A DNA stretch of 64,000 nt from an uncultured Alphaproteobacteria bacterium (GTDB lineage Bacteria; Pseudomonadota; Alphaproteobacteria; CAAGCB01; CAG-977). The first letter of the stretch is position 1. The number at the start of each line of letters is the position of its first letter. The stretch is taken from the NCBI GenBank assembly GCA_944390195.1, contig CALXOZ010000001.1, positions 90,663 to 154,662 of the forward strand. Reading direction: 5' to 3'. A program made the translations under genes and the position numbers. The notes below the pieces were generated by a model, which saw nothing but the letters and a program-made list of their open reading frames with translations, made no database searches and was not told the origin of the DNA. Below are positions 8,492-17,225 of the stretch, in pieces.

Positions 8492-9274
8492 ATGATGAAA
8501 TCCGAAATAAATTCTCACAATCAAATAACCCAGCTTATTTCGTTGGTAGATAGTTTGTTTCACGACGGTTATTCGGGAATGTATCTTTATGGATCGGCCA
8601 CTTTTGGCGGGTTGCGTCCAAACAGCGATATAGATATATTAATCATTATCAAAGAAAAAATATCAAATTATATACGGAAAAAACTAACTGAACATTTGTT
8701 AATCATTTCCGGTACGGTTGGATGTATCAAAAAACGCCCTTTAGAAGTTACTTTTATCTGTCAAAGCGACATTATACCTTGGCGTTTTCCCCCAAAGTGT
8801 GAATATGTCTTCGGTGAATGGCTTCGATCTGAAATTGAAGCCGGTCACGAACCGTTACCGCATAACAACCCAGACTTGACCATCTTGTTATGGCAGGCAA
8901 AGCGCTACGGATTGCTTTTAAAAGGAAAAAAAATTGATGATCTCGTCCCTTCCATCCCTTTTTCTGAAATCCAAAAAGCCATTAAATATTCCTTACCGCA
9001 ATTGATGAACAACCTGAACGGAGATGAAAGAAACGTCTTGTTAACCCTTGCACGAATGTGGTTCACTTTGGAAACGGGGGAAATCAGCACAAAAGATATC
9101 GCGGCTCAATGGGTTTTAGAAAAAATCCCCAATCAATCTTCTTCAATTCTTAACATGGCAAAAGAAGCTTATCTGGGAAATGTTCAAGATCAATGGGAAT
9201 GCGTAAAAAAAGAAACACTCATACTTGCCAAATTCATGCAATATCACATTGAAACATTGTCAAGTTCGGTTTAA
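8492..9274 (+). CDS. Aminoglycoside nucleotidyltransferase, AadA/ANT(3'')-ANT(9) family
   Basis: Predicted cytoplasmic enzyme that would transfer AMP to streptomycin and/or spectinomycin. The nucleotidyltransferase core GSATFGGLRPNSDID gives Gly34-Ser35 with metal ligands Asp46 and Asp48; Glu85 in PLEVTFI corresponds to the catalytic base described for AadA. The C-terminal helical domain has the family stretch DERNVLLTLARMWFT followed by IAAQWVLEKIP and AYLGN. 260 residues, normal for AadA. ATG at 8492; a second ATG follows directly. It is a lone plus-strand gene between prs and rplY, which are usually neighbours on one strand, so it looks inserted. Base composition is similar to its surroundings. 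Substrate choice between the 3'' and 9 positions cannot be decided here. Confidence 0.87.
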   Translation: MMKSEINSHNQITQLISLVDSLFHDGYSGMYLYGSATFGGLRPNSDIDILIIIKEKISNYIRKKLTEHLLIISGTVGCIKKRPLEVTFICQSDIIPWRFPPKCEYVFGEWLRSEIEAGHEPLPHNNPDLTILLWQAKRYGLLLKGKKIDDLVPSIPFSEIQKAIKYSLPQLMNNLNGDERNVLLTLARMWFTLETGEISTKDIAAQWVLEKIPNQSSSILNMAKEAYLGNVQDQWECVKKETLILAKFMQYHIETLSSSV

Positions 9275-9314
9275 AAATCAATTACAAACGAATTTTACGA
9301 TTAAATATTAAAAT

Positions 9315-9351
9315 AAAAAAAGCTGTTAATTTGAAATCAACAGCTTTTTTC
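9315..9351. terminator. Bidirectional intrinsic terminator between the nucleotidyltransferase gene and prs
   Basis: AAAAAAAGCTGTT / AACAGCTTTTTT hairpin with an 11-nt loop; A-run on the left and T-run on the right serve both converging genes. Confidence 0.85.
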
Positions 9352-9381
9352 TTCCTTTTTTATTTAATCTTTCTTTTTTAT

Positions 9382-10314
9382 TTAATAAAACAAACTAGTG
9401 ACAGAGCGTTCCTCACTGATACGCAAAATGGATTCTCCGACCAATTCCGCAACAGAGACAACACGAATATTTCTTGCTTCTTTAACGGCTTGGGTCGGTT
9501 CTATCGTATCCGTGATAACCAAAGATTCCAACGGAGAATCCGTTACACGTTTCACGGCATCGCCAGATAAAACACCATGCGTTACATAAGCATATACGGA
9601 TTTGGCGCCAGCGTTTTTCAAAGCTACAGCAGCGTTGCATAATGTACCGGCTGAATCAACAATATCATCAACCAAAATACAATCCTGCCCTTCAACTTCT
9701 CCGATAATATTCATAACTTCGGATACACCGGCCTTTTCACGCCGCTTATCAATGATAGCCAAATCCGCATGCAACCGTTTGGCTATCCCTCTCGCACGAA
9801 CGACTCCGCCGACATCCGGAGACACAATCATAGGAGTTTTATCTCTGAAATGATACATGATATCTTTTACCATTACCGGCGCCGCCATTAAATTATCAAC
9901 GGGAATATCAAAAAAACCTTGTATCTGACCAGCATGAAGATCCATCGTTACCACACGGCTTGCTCCTGCCGAAGTAATTAAATTCGCCACTAATTTAGCA
10001 GAAATCGGTGTACGCGGCGCTGAACGGCGATCTTGACGCGCATAACCGAAATAAGGGATAACTGCTGTTATACGACGCGCTGACGAACGTTTGAACGTAT
10101 CCAACATGATCAACAGTTCCATTAAATGGTCGTTCACCGGAGAACTGGTCGGTTGGATAATAAAAACATCTTGTCCACGAACAGTTTCCTGAACTTCAAC
10201 AAAAATTTCATTATCGGCAAAACGACGTACCGAACATTTTGATAAAGATGTATCCATATAACTTGCAACCGCTTGGGCAAATGCAAAATTACTGTTACCT
10301 GAAAAAACTTTCAT
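9382..10314 (-). CDS. prs: Ribose-phosphate pyrophosphokinase (PRPP synthetase)
   Basis: Makes PRPP from ribose 5-phosphate and ATP for nucleotide, His and Trp synthesis. Visible class I features: [13 protein letters not shown] start, [16 protein letters not shown], the ATP-binding [29 protein letters not shown], and the PRPP-binding loop DDIVDSAGT. 310 residues, full length. It is upstream on the same strand of the rplY-pth-ychF cluster, but a convergent resistance-type gene now separates them. Confidence 0.97.
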   Translation of the reverse strand: MKVFSGNSNFAFAQAVASYMDTSLSKCSVRRFADNEIFVEVQETVRGQDVFIIQPTSSPVNDHLMELLIMLDTFKRSSARRITAVIPYFGYARQDRRSAPRTPISAKLVANLITSAGASRVVTMDLHAGQIQGFFDIPVDNLMAAPVMVKDIMYHFRDKTPMIVSPDVGGVVRARGIAKRLHADLAIIDKRREKAGVSEVMNIIGEVEGQDCILVDDIVDSAGTLCNAAVALKNAGAKSVYAYVTHGVLSGDAVKRVTDSPLESLVITDTIEPTQAVKEARNIRVVSVAELVGESILRISEERSVTSLFY

Positions 10315-10333
10315 ATCTCATCCCTTATTATTA

Positions 10334-11104
10334 TTAAAATAAAGACGAATCAAGCAGACCTATAACCGATATCTGACGTCCGCATTTTTCGCCTTTCCGA
10401 GTTGAACGGCGATTGGAAAAATATTCCTTTTCCAACGTATAAGTGTCTTCTCCGACCCATTCCGCCGCTCCAATCCCTTGGCGTTCCAATCTCGATAAAA
10501 CATATCCGGGCAAATCAAACCTGTATTTTCCAGCCCCTGACGGATCGAAAAACAATGATGCCTTTACATCCGCTTGCAAAAAGGACTCTTTCATATCCTC
10601 CCCGACTTCATAAGATTGCGGCGCTATACACGGTCCGATTAACGCTGATATGTTTTCTTTTTTCGCCCCCATTTTTAACATCATATCAATTGTGTTTTCC
10701 AATACACCGCTCACCGCTCCACGCCATCCCGCATGGACTGCCGCAACAACACAATGATCTGAATCAGCCAATAATACAGGCGCACAATCGGCTGTCTTTA
10801 TCCCTAAAAAAATATTCGATTGATCCGTTACCAAAGCGTCTCCGTAAGGGGTCTTGTCAAAAGGTTCTCGTGTCGTAACGGGTATCACAATCGATGAATG
10901 AGTTTGATGTAAAACAAACAACTTTTCCACCGTACACCCCAAATAACCGGAAACTCTGCGCATATTCTCGCGTACCTTTGCAGGATCATCTCCCACTTTC
11001 ACGGAACAATTCAATGAATCAAATTCACCGGTTGAAACACCGTTCTTGCGTGTAAAAAAACGGTAACGGATATTTTCTGAAAAACAAAGTGTCGTCTTAC
11101 CCAT
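10334..11104 (-). CDS. pgeF: Peptidoglycan editing factor PgeF (YfiH / DUF152)
   Basis: Family of Cu/Zn-binding 'laccase-domain' proteins, shown in E. coli to remove miscoded muropeptide precursors; also reported as purine nucleoside phosphorylase-like. The metal/active-site signature is visible as KTADCAPVLL followed by VAAVHAGWRGAVSGV, with LIGPCIAPQSYEVG further on. 256 residues, normal. Its start codon directly abuts the stop of the upstream DUF2062 gene, so the two are translationally linked. Confidence 0.92.
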   Translation of the reverse strand: MGKTTLCFSENIRYRFFTRKNGVSTGEFDSLNCSVKVGDDPAKVRENMRRVSGYLGCTVEKLFVLHQTHSSIVIPVTTREPFDKTPYGDALVTDQSNIFLGIKTADCAPVLLADSDHCVVAAVHAGWRGAVSGVLENTIDMMLKMGAKKENISALIGPCIAPQSYEVGEDMKESFLQADVKASLFFDPSGAGKYRFDLPGYVLSRLERQGIGAAEWVGEDTYTLEKEYFSNRRSTRKGEKCGRQISVIGLLDSSLF

Positions 11105-11878
11105 TTAATCTTGTCCTGTTTTGTTTAAAACAGCCTCTTGTTTTGCTGCTATTGTCTTTTCCAGTTTTTCTTCCAGCCTTTTTTGTTTATTTTCAAACTT
11201 TTGTTGTTTGATTTCTATTTTATGCTCCGCCTTTTCCTTTTTGCGTTCAAACTTTTTCTGCGTTTTTTCTATCTTCTTTTCAAGACGCTTTTGACGGTTG
11301 GCCAAACGCCGTGTCAATGTCTGCCGCCGCCGATTAATATACCATAGCGTCCATTTATAAGCCCCCCAGCCGCCTATGATAATCCAAGGAACGGAACCGA
11401 TCATCATGGACACGCCCCAATCCTTGATTAATATCGTCCCCATTGCTTTTAAGGCTTCAATCAAGCCGTCTTCATCCAACACCGTTTTTATCAGACCGTA
11501 AAATTTGGCATATGTCGTTCGTTCCTCGAACTCTGCGGTCATCAATTTTCCTGTAACATAAAACATATAATAAAAAGGGGGAATTGTAAAAACGTTCGTT
11601 ATCCACGTCCAAGCCAAACCGACGGGAAGATTAAAATCCCATTTAAAAAATTTCCGACTAAACAGCCATGTTAAAAAAACAAGATACATTTGAATCCCGA
11701 CAAGAGGGGTCATAGCCCATCCCATGCCGATTAACGCCCCTCTTGCGGTTATTTCAGGAGGATGCTTTGACCGAATCATTGGAATGATCAACTTCATGCG
11801 AACAACTGAAGCGATCGTTTTGAAAAAACCTCTTTTCTTTAAATTAAGCGGCATATCTTCCTTAATCCGACGTTTCAT
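11105..11878 (-). CDS. DUF2062 membrane protein with charged coiled-coil tail
   Basis: Predicted inner-membrane protein of 257 residues. The DUF2062 domain (about residues 30-170) is recognised by PPEITARGALIGMGWAMTPL, FSRKFFKWDFNLPVG and TNVFTIPPFYYMFY, with two or three membrane segments. From about residue 185 the protein becomes a Lys/Glu-rich, near-uninterrupted helix (repeated KxxEKKIEKTQKKFE-type heptads), probably a cytoplasmic coiled coil. Role unknown. Between lgt and pgeF in a minus-strand run. Confidence 0.85.
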   Translation of the reverse strand: MKRRIKEDMPLNLKKRGFFKTIASVVRMKLIIPMIRSKHPPEITARGALIGMGWAMTPLVGIQMYLVFLTWLFSRKFFKWDFNLPVGLAWTWITNVFTIPPFYYMFYVTGKLMTAEFEERTTYAKFYGLIKTVLDEDGLIEALKAMGTILIKDWGVSMMIGSVPWIIIGGWGAYKWTLWYINRRRQTLTRRLANRQKRLEKKIEKTQKKFERKKEKAEHKIEIKQQKFENKQKRLEEKLEKTIAAKQEAVLNKTGQD

Positions 11879-11916
11879 ACTTATCTTTATGGAATAACAG
11901 AGAAATTACTTCCTGT

Positions 11917-12720
11917 CTAAGCTTTTTTTATTGACCATACGATTATGGAGACACCGACAATCAACATCGGAATCGTCAATATTTGTCCCATTGTTATTCG
12001 GGCAAATAAAAATCCCAGTTGCGGATCCGGTTCCCTGAAGTTTTCCAAAACGGCGCGAATTATCCCGTAACTGCATAGAAACAATCCCGATGTAAATCCG
12101 GGACGGATCCTGACCCACACACTGTGCGTCCACAAAGAATACAACAAAACAAATAACAAGACCCCTTCAAAGCCGGCTTCATATAACTGACTGGGGTGAC
12201 GGGGCAAAGGACCTCCGTTCGGAAAAATCATAGCCCACGGCACAGATGTCGTTACGCGACCGTAAAGTTCTGAATTCGCAAAATTTGCCAATCTGCCCAA
12301 AAACAAACCGATCGGCGTGATACAAGCTAATATGTCTGTAAATAAAAAAAACTTCACTTTCACATAACGGGAATATAAATACACAGCAATGATCACACCG
12401 ATCAAACCGCCGTGAAAAGACATTCCTCCTTGCCATAAGGCCATAATTTGTAACGGATTTTCCATGTAATACGAAAAATTATAAAATAAAACGTATCCTA
12501 TTCTGCCTCCGATGATAACCCCTAATGTCCCCCAAAAAATCACATCGTCAATCATCACTGGCGTAATCTGATTGGGATAACGCTTTACCATCTTGCGAGC
12601 CAAAAACCAAGCAGCGAGTATACCTAACAAATAAGCCAGAGAATACCATCGCAAACCGAAACTGCCTATATGAATGGCAACAGGATCTATGTCAGGAAAA
12701 GATATGCCTTTGTATGTCAT
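11917..12720 (-). CDS. lgt: Phosphatidylglycerol-prolipoprotein diacylglyceryl transferase
   Basis: Inner-membrane enzyme that attaches diacylglycerol to the lipobox cysteine of prolipoproteins, the first step of lipoprotein maturation; the window encodes substrates such as the DUF3576 protein and the PBP activator. The family signature GRLANFANSELYGR and the essential HGG motif in SFHGGLIG are both present, with seven hydrophobic segments across 267 residues. It starts 8 bp after the HldD-like gene on the same strand. Confidence 0.97.
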   Translation of the reverse strand: MTYKGISFPDIDPVAIHIGSFGLRWYSLAYLLGILAAWFLARKMVKRYPNQITPVMIDDVIFWGTLGVIIGGRIGYVLFYNFSYYMENPLQIMALWQGGMSFHGGLIGVIIAVYLYSRYVKVKFFLFTDILACITPIGLFLGRLANFANSELYGRVTTSVPWAMIFPNGGPLPRHPSQLYEAGFEGVLLFVLLYSLWTHSVWVRIRPGFTSGLFLCSYGIIRAVLENFREPDPQLGFLFARITMGQILTIPMLIVGVSIIVWSIKKA

Positions 12721-12728
12721 AAAAACCT

Positions 12729-13715
12729 CTATTTATACGGATCAGGTGTTTCCAAGTAATTTTTCACATACTTTGAAACCCCCTCCTCTAAAGTTGTAAA
12801 CGGCTTCGTATATCCGACCGCCCGTAATTTCTGAATATCCGCTTGTGTAAAATATTGGTATTTCCCTTTTATTTCCAAAGGCAGATCCATAAAATCCATT
12901 TCCGGCTTTTCGTCTAACGCAGCATAAACAGAACGCAAAACATCCGCATACGTCCGCGCACAACCTGTTCCGATATTGAACAATCCGCTGATTTCCGGAT
13001 GACTGACCAGCCATAAAATAACATCAACAGTGTCTTCAATCCACATGAAATCCCGCATCTGCTCCCCGTCCTTATAAGACGGATTGTCGGATTTAAACAA
13101 AGGAAAAAGTTTCCCGTTCTTCGCGGCATGATATATTCTTGGAATTACACTTTGATGACGTGTGTTATGGTATTCGTTCGGACCGTATAAATTAAAACAA
13201 CGCAGACCGATCCATTGAGGAGGAACCGTCTCTCCGCGATTAATCGTATCAATGATCTTGCGATCTAAAAACAGCTTTGTCCATGCCAAAGCAGACATCG
13301 GTCTGAGTTTTGCCAATTCCTGCGCTGAATCACTATCCTTAAACCCCAATGATCCGTCACCGTATACTCCAGCCGTTGAATCATATATAAAAGGAACTTG
13401 ATGACGGGAACACCACGACCATAATTGCCATGTCAAATGAATTCGTTCGTCTATCAACTCGTCAACATTTTCTTCCTTGAAAAAGCCTGTATAGTTAATA
13501 TGAAAAACCGCTTCTATCCTGCTAGCATGGTTATCCAAGTATTCAAAAATTTTTTCCGGAAAAATAATATCACGCAAAGAACGTTTCGCTATATTACGCC
13601 AACGATCATCCGTTTGAAAACGATCGACAATCGTTATTTCACCCAATCCCCGTTCTTCTATGCCGGCGGCTATGTTCGACCCCAAAAAACCGGCACCACC
13701 CGTAATTACATACAT
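12729..13715 (-). CDS. HldD/RfaD-like NAD-dependent sugar-nucleotide epimerase with altered active site
   Basis: Extended SDR protein closest to ADP-glyceromanno-heptose 6-epimerase, which makes the heptose precursor of LPS inner core. NAD(P)-binding GGAGFLGSN is at residues 6-14, VDRFQTDDRWRNI follows as in HldD, and the C-terminus (QMRDFMWIEDTVDVILWL, FNIGTGCARTY) fits. However, the catalytic Tyr of the YxxxK motif is replaced: residues 143-147 read LAWTK (Leu143, Lys147 kept). The second catalytic base, the Lys in the HKG-type motif of HldD, is Asn184 (EYHNTRHQS). The usual GAxSSTTE stretch is also changed near residues 73-82. Full length (328) and intact, so it may have a different reaction or be inactive. 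Upstream of lgt. Confidence 0.8.
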   Translation of the reverse strand: MYVITGGAGFLGSNIAAGIEERGLGEITIVDRFQTDDRWRNIAKRSLRDIIFPEKIFEYLDNHASRIEAVFHINYTGFFKEENVDELIDERIHLTWQLWSWCSRHQVPFIYDSTAGVYGDGSLGFKDSDSAQELAKLRPMSALAWTKLFLDRKIIDTINRGETVPPQWIGLRCFNLYGPNEYHNTRHQSVIPRIYHAAKNGKLFPLFKSDNPSYKDGEQMRDFMWIEDTVDVILWLVSHPEISGLFNIGTGCARTYADVLRSVYAALDEKPEMDFMDLPLEIKGKYQYFTQADIQKLRAVGYTKPFTTLEEGVSKYVKNYLETPDPYK

Positions 13716-13852
13716 GACATCCCCTTTTTCTTTGTTTTTCTTTGTTTTTCTTTCTTATTTATAAGCCTAAACATAACTTTTGCTCAAATGTTTTTCTTTA
13801 AAAAAAAAAGCAACCGACTTATTTTAACAACTTAATTAAAAGGAGATCTTTA

Positions 13853-14674
13853 ATGAATCAGTCTGTTTCTATTTTACTCGTCGGTTGCGGAAAAATGGGA
13901 GGCGCCGTTTTAAACGGGGCGTTACAAAACGGATTCAGTCCGGAACATATTTTCGTTGTTGAACCGAACAATGATATCCGTAAGGTGTTAAAAGATAAAA
14001 AAATCGTTTCCGCGCCGTCTCTAAAAGAGATGAATTATTTTAAACCGGACATCGTTTTCTTGGCTGTCAAACCTTTTCTGATCGAACAGATTATCTCTGA
14101 TATCAAGCCATTTACTGATAATGGAGCTGCCCTTTTATCCATTATTGCCGGAAGGAAAATTGCATGGTTTAAAGAAAAATTAGGGATGAATACCGTCGTT
14201 TTCCGTGCCATGCCCAATACTCCGGCGGCTATCGGAGCGGGAATTACGGGAATTATCGCCTCTCCGGAAGCTTCTGACAAACAATATCAAATTGTTGAAA
14301 CGCTTTTGACTTCCTGCGGACAAACCGTCTGGTTGAAATCAGAAGAACATATCGATGCCGTAACAGCAGTTTCCGGAAGCGGTCCCGCCTATGTTTTTTA
14401 TTTGACAGAAGCATTAACTCAAGCCGCCGTGTCTTTGGGGTTAGATCAACAAACCGCTCAAAAACTCGCAAAAAACACGATTATCGGAGCGGCTGCATTA
14501 ATGGCTGAAAGTGATGAAAATCCTGATGTCTTGAGAAAAAATGTTACAACACCCAATGGAACAACCGCCGCAGCTCTTGACATCTTGATGAATCCGGATT
14601 CAGGTTTGACTCCGCTTTTGGAAAAAGCGGTCTCAGCTGCTAAAAAACGTTCCGAAGAACTCGCCTTGGTATGA
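13853..14674 (+). CDS. proC: Pyrroline-5-carboxylate reductase
   Basis: Last step of proline synthesis, NAD(P)H-dependent. Dinucleotide-binding GCGKMGGAV lies at the N-terminus; FRAMPNTPAAIGAGITG and the C-terminal VTAVSGSGPAYVFYLTEAL and TTPNGTTAAALD signatures are complete. 273 residues, normal. A strong AAGGAG site precedes the ATG. Its stop overlaps the start of the MATE gene (ATGA), so both form an operon. Confidence 0.96.
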   Translation: MNQSVSILLVGCGKMGGAVLNGALQNGFSPEHIFVVEPNNDIRKVLKDKKIVSAPSLKEMNYFKPDIVFLAVKPFLIEQIISDIKPFTDNGAALLSIIAGRKIAWFKEKLGMNTVVFRAMPNTPAAIGAGITGIIASPEASDKQYQIVETLLTSCGQTVWLKSEEHIDAVTAVSGSGPAYVFYLTEALTQAAVSLGLDQQTAQKLAKNTIIGAAALMAESDENPDVLRKNVTTPNGTTAAALDILMNPDSGLTPLLEKAVSAAKKRSEELALV

Positions 14675-16047
14675 TCATGTCTTTCAATCAACAACAAAAT
14701 CTGACAAGAGGAAACGCTCTGCATAATTTGTGGAGCTTTTCCATCCCTTTCCTGTTGGCTTACTTATTACAGGCACTTTATAACACTGTCGACATGTTCG
14801 TTGTCGGAAGATTCGGTAACGGAAGCATTTCCGTCGCTGCCGTCGCCAATGGCAGTTGTATCATGATGTTCATTTTGAACTTGATTTCCGGTCTGACAAC
14901 AGGATCCACCGTCTTGATCGGGCAATATGTCGGAGCAAACGACCAAGAAAAAATGAAACGCTGCATCGGCACAGGATTATGCTTATTCCTTGTATGCGCA
15001 TCAGTATTGACGCTTTTAATGCTTGTTCTGATGCCTGTTATTTTAAACCTAATGCAAGTCCCCTCCGACGCTTTCCAAGAAACTTACGATTACGCGCAAA
15101 TCTGCGTCTTGGGAATCATATTCATTACAGGTTATAATGCTTTCTCAGCAATCTTTCGCGGGTTGGGCAACTCTATAGCTCCTTTGATTTTCGTTGCCAT
15201 CGCCTGCGTTTTCAACATCATCGGTGATTTCGTTTTAGTCGCTGTCTTTAATATGGGGGCTGCCGGTGCGGCTGTTGCAACAGTCGTCGGACAAGCTATC
15301 AGTATGCTCTTCGCTTTTTTCTTTATGAAAAAAAATATCCGCTTCGATTTTAAATTATCGGATTTCGTTCCCGACCGATCCATCGTGCGCGAATTATTCA
15401 AAATCGGCATTCCTATTTCCGTTACAGGCGGCTTAATTGACTTATCGTTCATGTTCATTACCTCCATTGTCAATTCAATGGGAATGCATGCCGCAGCCGG
15501 TGTCGGAATCGTCGGCAGAATCAACGCCTTCGCCATGTTGCCAGCTTTATCGGTCATGGGAGCCATCTCGGCAATAACGGCTCAAAACATCGGAGCACAC
15601 AAACCGCTTCGAGCTTTATATACTTTAAAACTCGGCATTGCCGGAACTATGATCTTTGGAATAATGGCCATTATCCTGTTCTTGAGCGTCCCAGAACAAA
15701 TCATAGGCTTCTTCATTGACACAAATTCCATTGGTGCCGATGAAACCATAAAAGCCGGAGCTTTATATGCAAAAAGCTTCTGTTTTGAATATATCCTTGT
15801 TCCTGTCGTTTTTTGCACCAACGGATTTTTCAACGGATGCGGCAGATCTTTCTTCTCTATGATTAACAATGTCTTATGCACTTTCGTATTCAGGATTCCC
15901 ATCGCCTATTATTTCAGCGCCATACTGGGAGCTTCCATTTATGCCGTCGGCTTTGCCTCCCCTTTGGCTTCGTTCGCTTCAAACATATTGGCTTTAGCTT
16001 ATTTAAAATCAGGGAGATGGAAAAAAAGAGGTGTTAAGTGGTTATAA
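14671..16047 (+). CDS. MATE family efflux transporter
   Basis: Predicted 12-helix inner-membrane cation-coupled multidrug exporter of 458 residues. Two homologous halves are visible, each starting with a MATE-type first helix (FSIPFLLAYLLQALYNTVDMFVVGRFG and, in the second half, the GIPISVTGGLIDLSFMF segment). Gly/Ala-rich helices such as AAGAAVATVVGQAIS are typical of the family. The ATG at 14671 overlaps the proC stop by 4 bp; a second ATG at 14677 is a possible start. Substrates cannot be predicted. Confidence 0.93.
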   Translation: MIMSFNQQQNLTRGNALHNLWSFSIPFLLAYLLQALYNTVDMFVVGRFGNGSISVAAVANGSCIMMFILNLISGLTTGSTVLIGQYVGANDQEKMKRCIGTGLCLFLVCASVLTLLMLVLMPVILNLMQVPSDAFQETYDYAQICVLGIIFITGYNAFSAIFRGLGNSIAPLIFVAIACVFNIIGDFVLVAVFNMGAAGAAVATVVGQAISMLFAFFFMKKNIRFDFKLSDFVPDRSIVRELFKIGIPISVTGGLIDLSFMFITSIVNSMGMHAAAGVGIVGRINAFAMLPALSVMGAISAITAQNIGAHKPLRALYTLKLGIAGTMIFGIMAIILFLSVPEQIIGFFIDTNSIGADETIKAGALYAKSFCFEYILVPVVFCTNGFFNGCGRSFFSMINNVLCTFVFRIPIAYYFSAILGASIYAVGFASPLASFASNILALAYLKSGRWKKRGVKWL

Positions 16048-16049
16048 TG

Positions 16050-16080
16050 AACGCCCCGTTTTAAAACGGGGCGTTTTTTT
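16050..16080 (+). terminator. Intrinsic terminator of proC-MATE operon
   Basis: AACGCCCCGTTTT / AAAACGGGGCGTT stem with T7 tail, 3 bp after the stop codon. Confidence 0.92.
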
Positions 16081-16479
16081 ACATATTACGACTTTATTTA
16101 AACAAATCATCTGACAATACAAAAATATGATCCTGTTTCACATGATCTTTCAATGTCATATAAAAAATAATTCACATACTCACAATTCACAAAAACATAA
16201 CATCAAAAAATTCCATATAAAATCTTTTCATTGCATATCCGATACGAAAACATTCCCTATTTCAACAAGCTTATTTCATTGTTCTCAGACGCCAATAAAA
16301 TACAAGCGGATTGAGTACTATCTTAAAAAACTTTCGTTACACAAGCGTAATCCTTTATTGCCAGAAAATAAACATCTTCACAGTCGTCTTTATTAATCCC
16401 TAATAAAAGGGGGTTTGCCGTTGTTTTTGACAATGTCACAATCCGGATTTCCGGCTAAAGATAACAAACTTTTATCACT
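16081..16479. other. Intergenic region between converging operons
   Basis: About 400 AT-rich bases between two terminators. Apart from a short perfect TTGACA at about 16428 with no matching -10 box or gene, I see nothing here; the open frame near 16127-16396 has no ribosome-binding site and low-complexity composition. Confidence 0.5.
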
Positions 16480-16511
16480 AAAAAAACAGCCCGTTTTATT
16501 TACGGGCTGTT
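16480..16511 (-). terminator. Intrinsic terminator of hrcA-grpE
   Basis: AACAGCCCGT / ACGGGCTGTT stem with 7-nt loop; U-run on the minus strand (A6 at 16481-16486). Confidence 0.88.
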
Positions 16512-16515
16512 TCGT

Positions 16516-17220
16516 CTAAGCAGTCGTATCAATATGTTCAACAGGATCTTGAACCGTCGGAGCCACCGCCCGTGTAACAACAACAACAGCTTCCCTTAAT
16601 ACACGATCGCCACCGATCATATACCCTTTTTGCCATTCTTGCACGATTGTTCCCGACGGCTTGCTTGGATCGTCCACTTCTTGGACAACTTTATGCAAAT
16701 TCGGATCAAAAACATGCCCCAGACTTTCAATGGCTGTTACTTTATTTTTTTCCAAAGCCGTATTCAGTTCTTTTTGAGTTAATTCTAACCCTATCAATAA
16801 GTTTTTTATAAAGTCGCTTTGATTTTCCTTTTCTTTTTCCGGAATGCTCGCCATAGCTCTAGATAGGTTGTCATTAACCGTTAAAATGTCGTGGGCAAAA
16901 GAAGATATCGCAAATTTTGTCCGTTTTTCCAACTCTTGTTGAGTTCTTCGACGCAGATTTTCCATTTCGGCTTGGGAACGTAAATACAGATCTTTGAATT
17001 TTTCCACTTCGGATTTTAAACGTTCCATTTCTTCCTGACAGGAAGTCTCTTTTATTGGCGTTGTTTGTTCCGGTTGGCAAACAGTCTCTGTTTTCGTTTG
17101 ATTGTCAACGGGTTCTGTTCCTTTTCCCGACTTTCCTTGCGCCATATGCTTTTCCTGGTTTTCCGGAACTTCTTGCATTATGTTCTGTTCTTCTTCATTA
17201 TGTTTATGATGCTTTGTCAT
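16516..17220 (-). CDS. grpE: Nucleotide exchange factor GrpE
   Basis: Co-chaperone that releases ADP from DnaK. 234 residues: a Gln/Glu/Lys-rich disordered N-terminus (1-60), a long coiled coil (about 60-130, LKSEVEKFKDLYLRSQAEMENLRRR), then the beta-wing domain with the signature IESLGHVFDPNLHKVVQEV and WQKGYMIGGDRVLREAVVVV. Follows hrcA by 5 bp on the same strand, the common stress operon. Confidence 0.96.
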   Translation of the reverse strand: MTKHHKHNEEEQNIMQEVPENQEKHMAQGKSGKGTEPVDNQTKTETVCQPEQTTPIKETSCQEEMERLKSEVEKFKDLYLRSQAEMENLRRRTQQELEKRTKFAISSFAHDILTVNDNLSRAMASIPEKEKENQSDFIKNLLIGLELTQKELNTALEKNKVTAIESLGHVFDPNLHKVVQEVDDPSKPSGTIVQEWQKGYMIGGDRVLREAVVVVTRAVAPTVQDPVEHIDTTA

Positions 17221-17225
17221 CTTTT

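Noticed and set aside
16127..16396. Plus-strand 89-codon open frame between terminators
   Set aside because: AT-driven composition rich in Lys, His, Ile and Ser, no ribosome-binding site, no known similarity.
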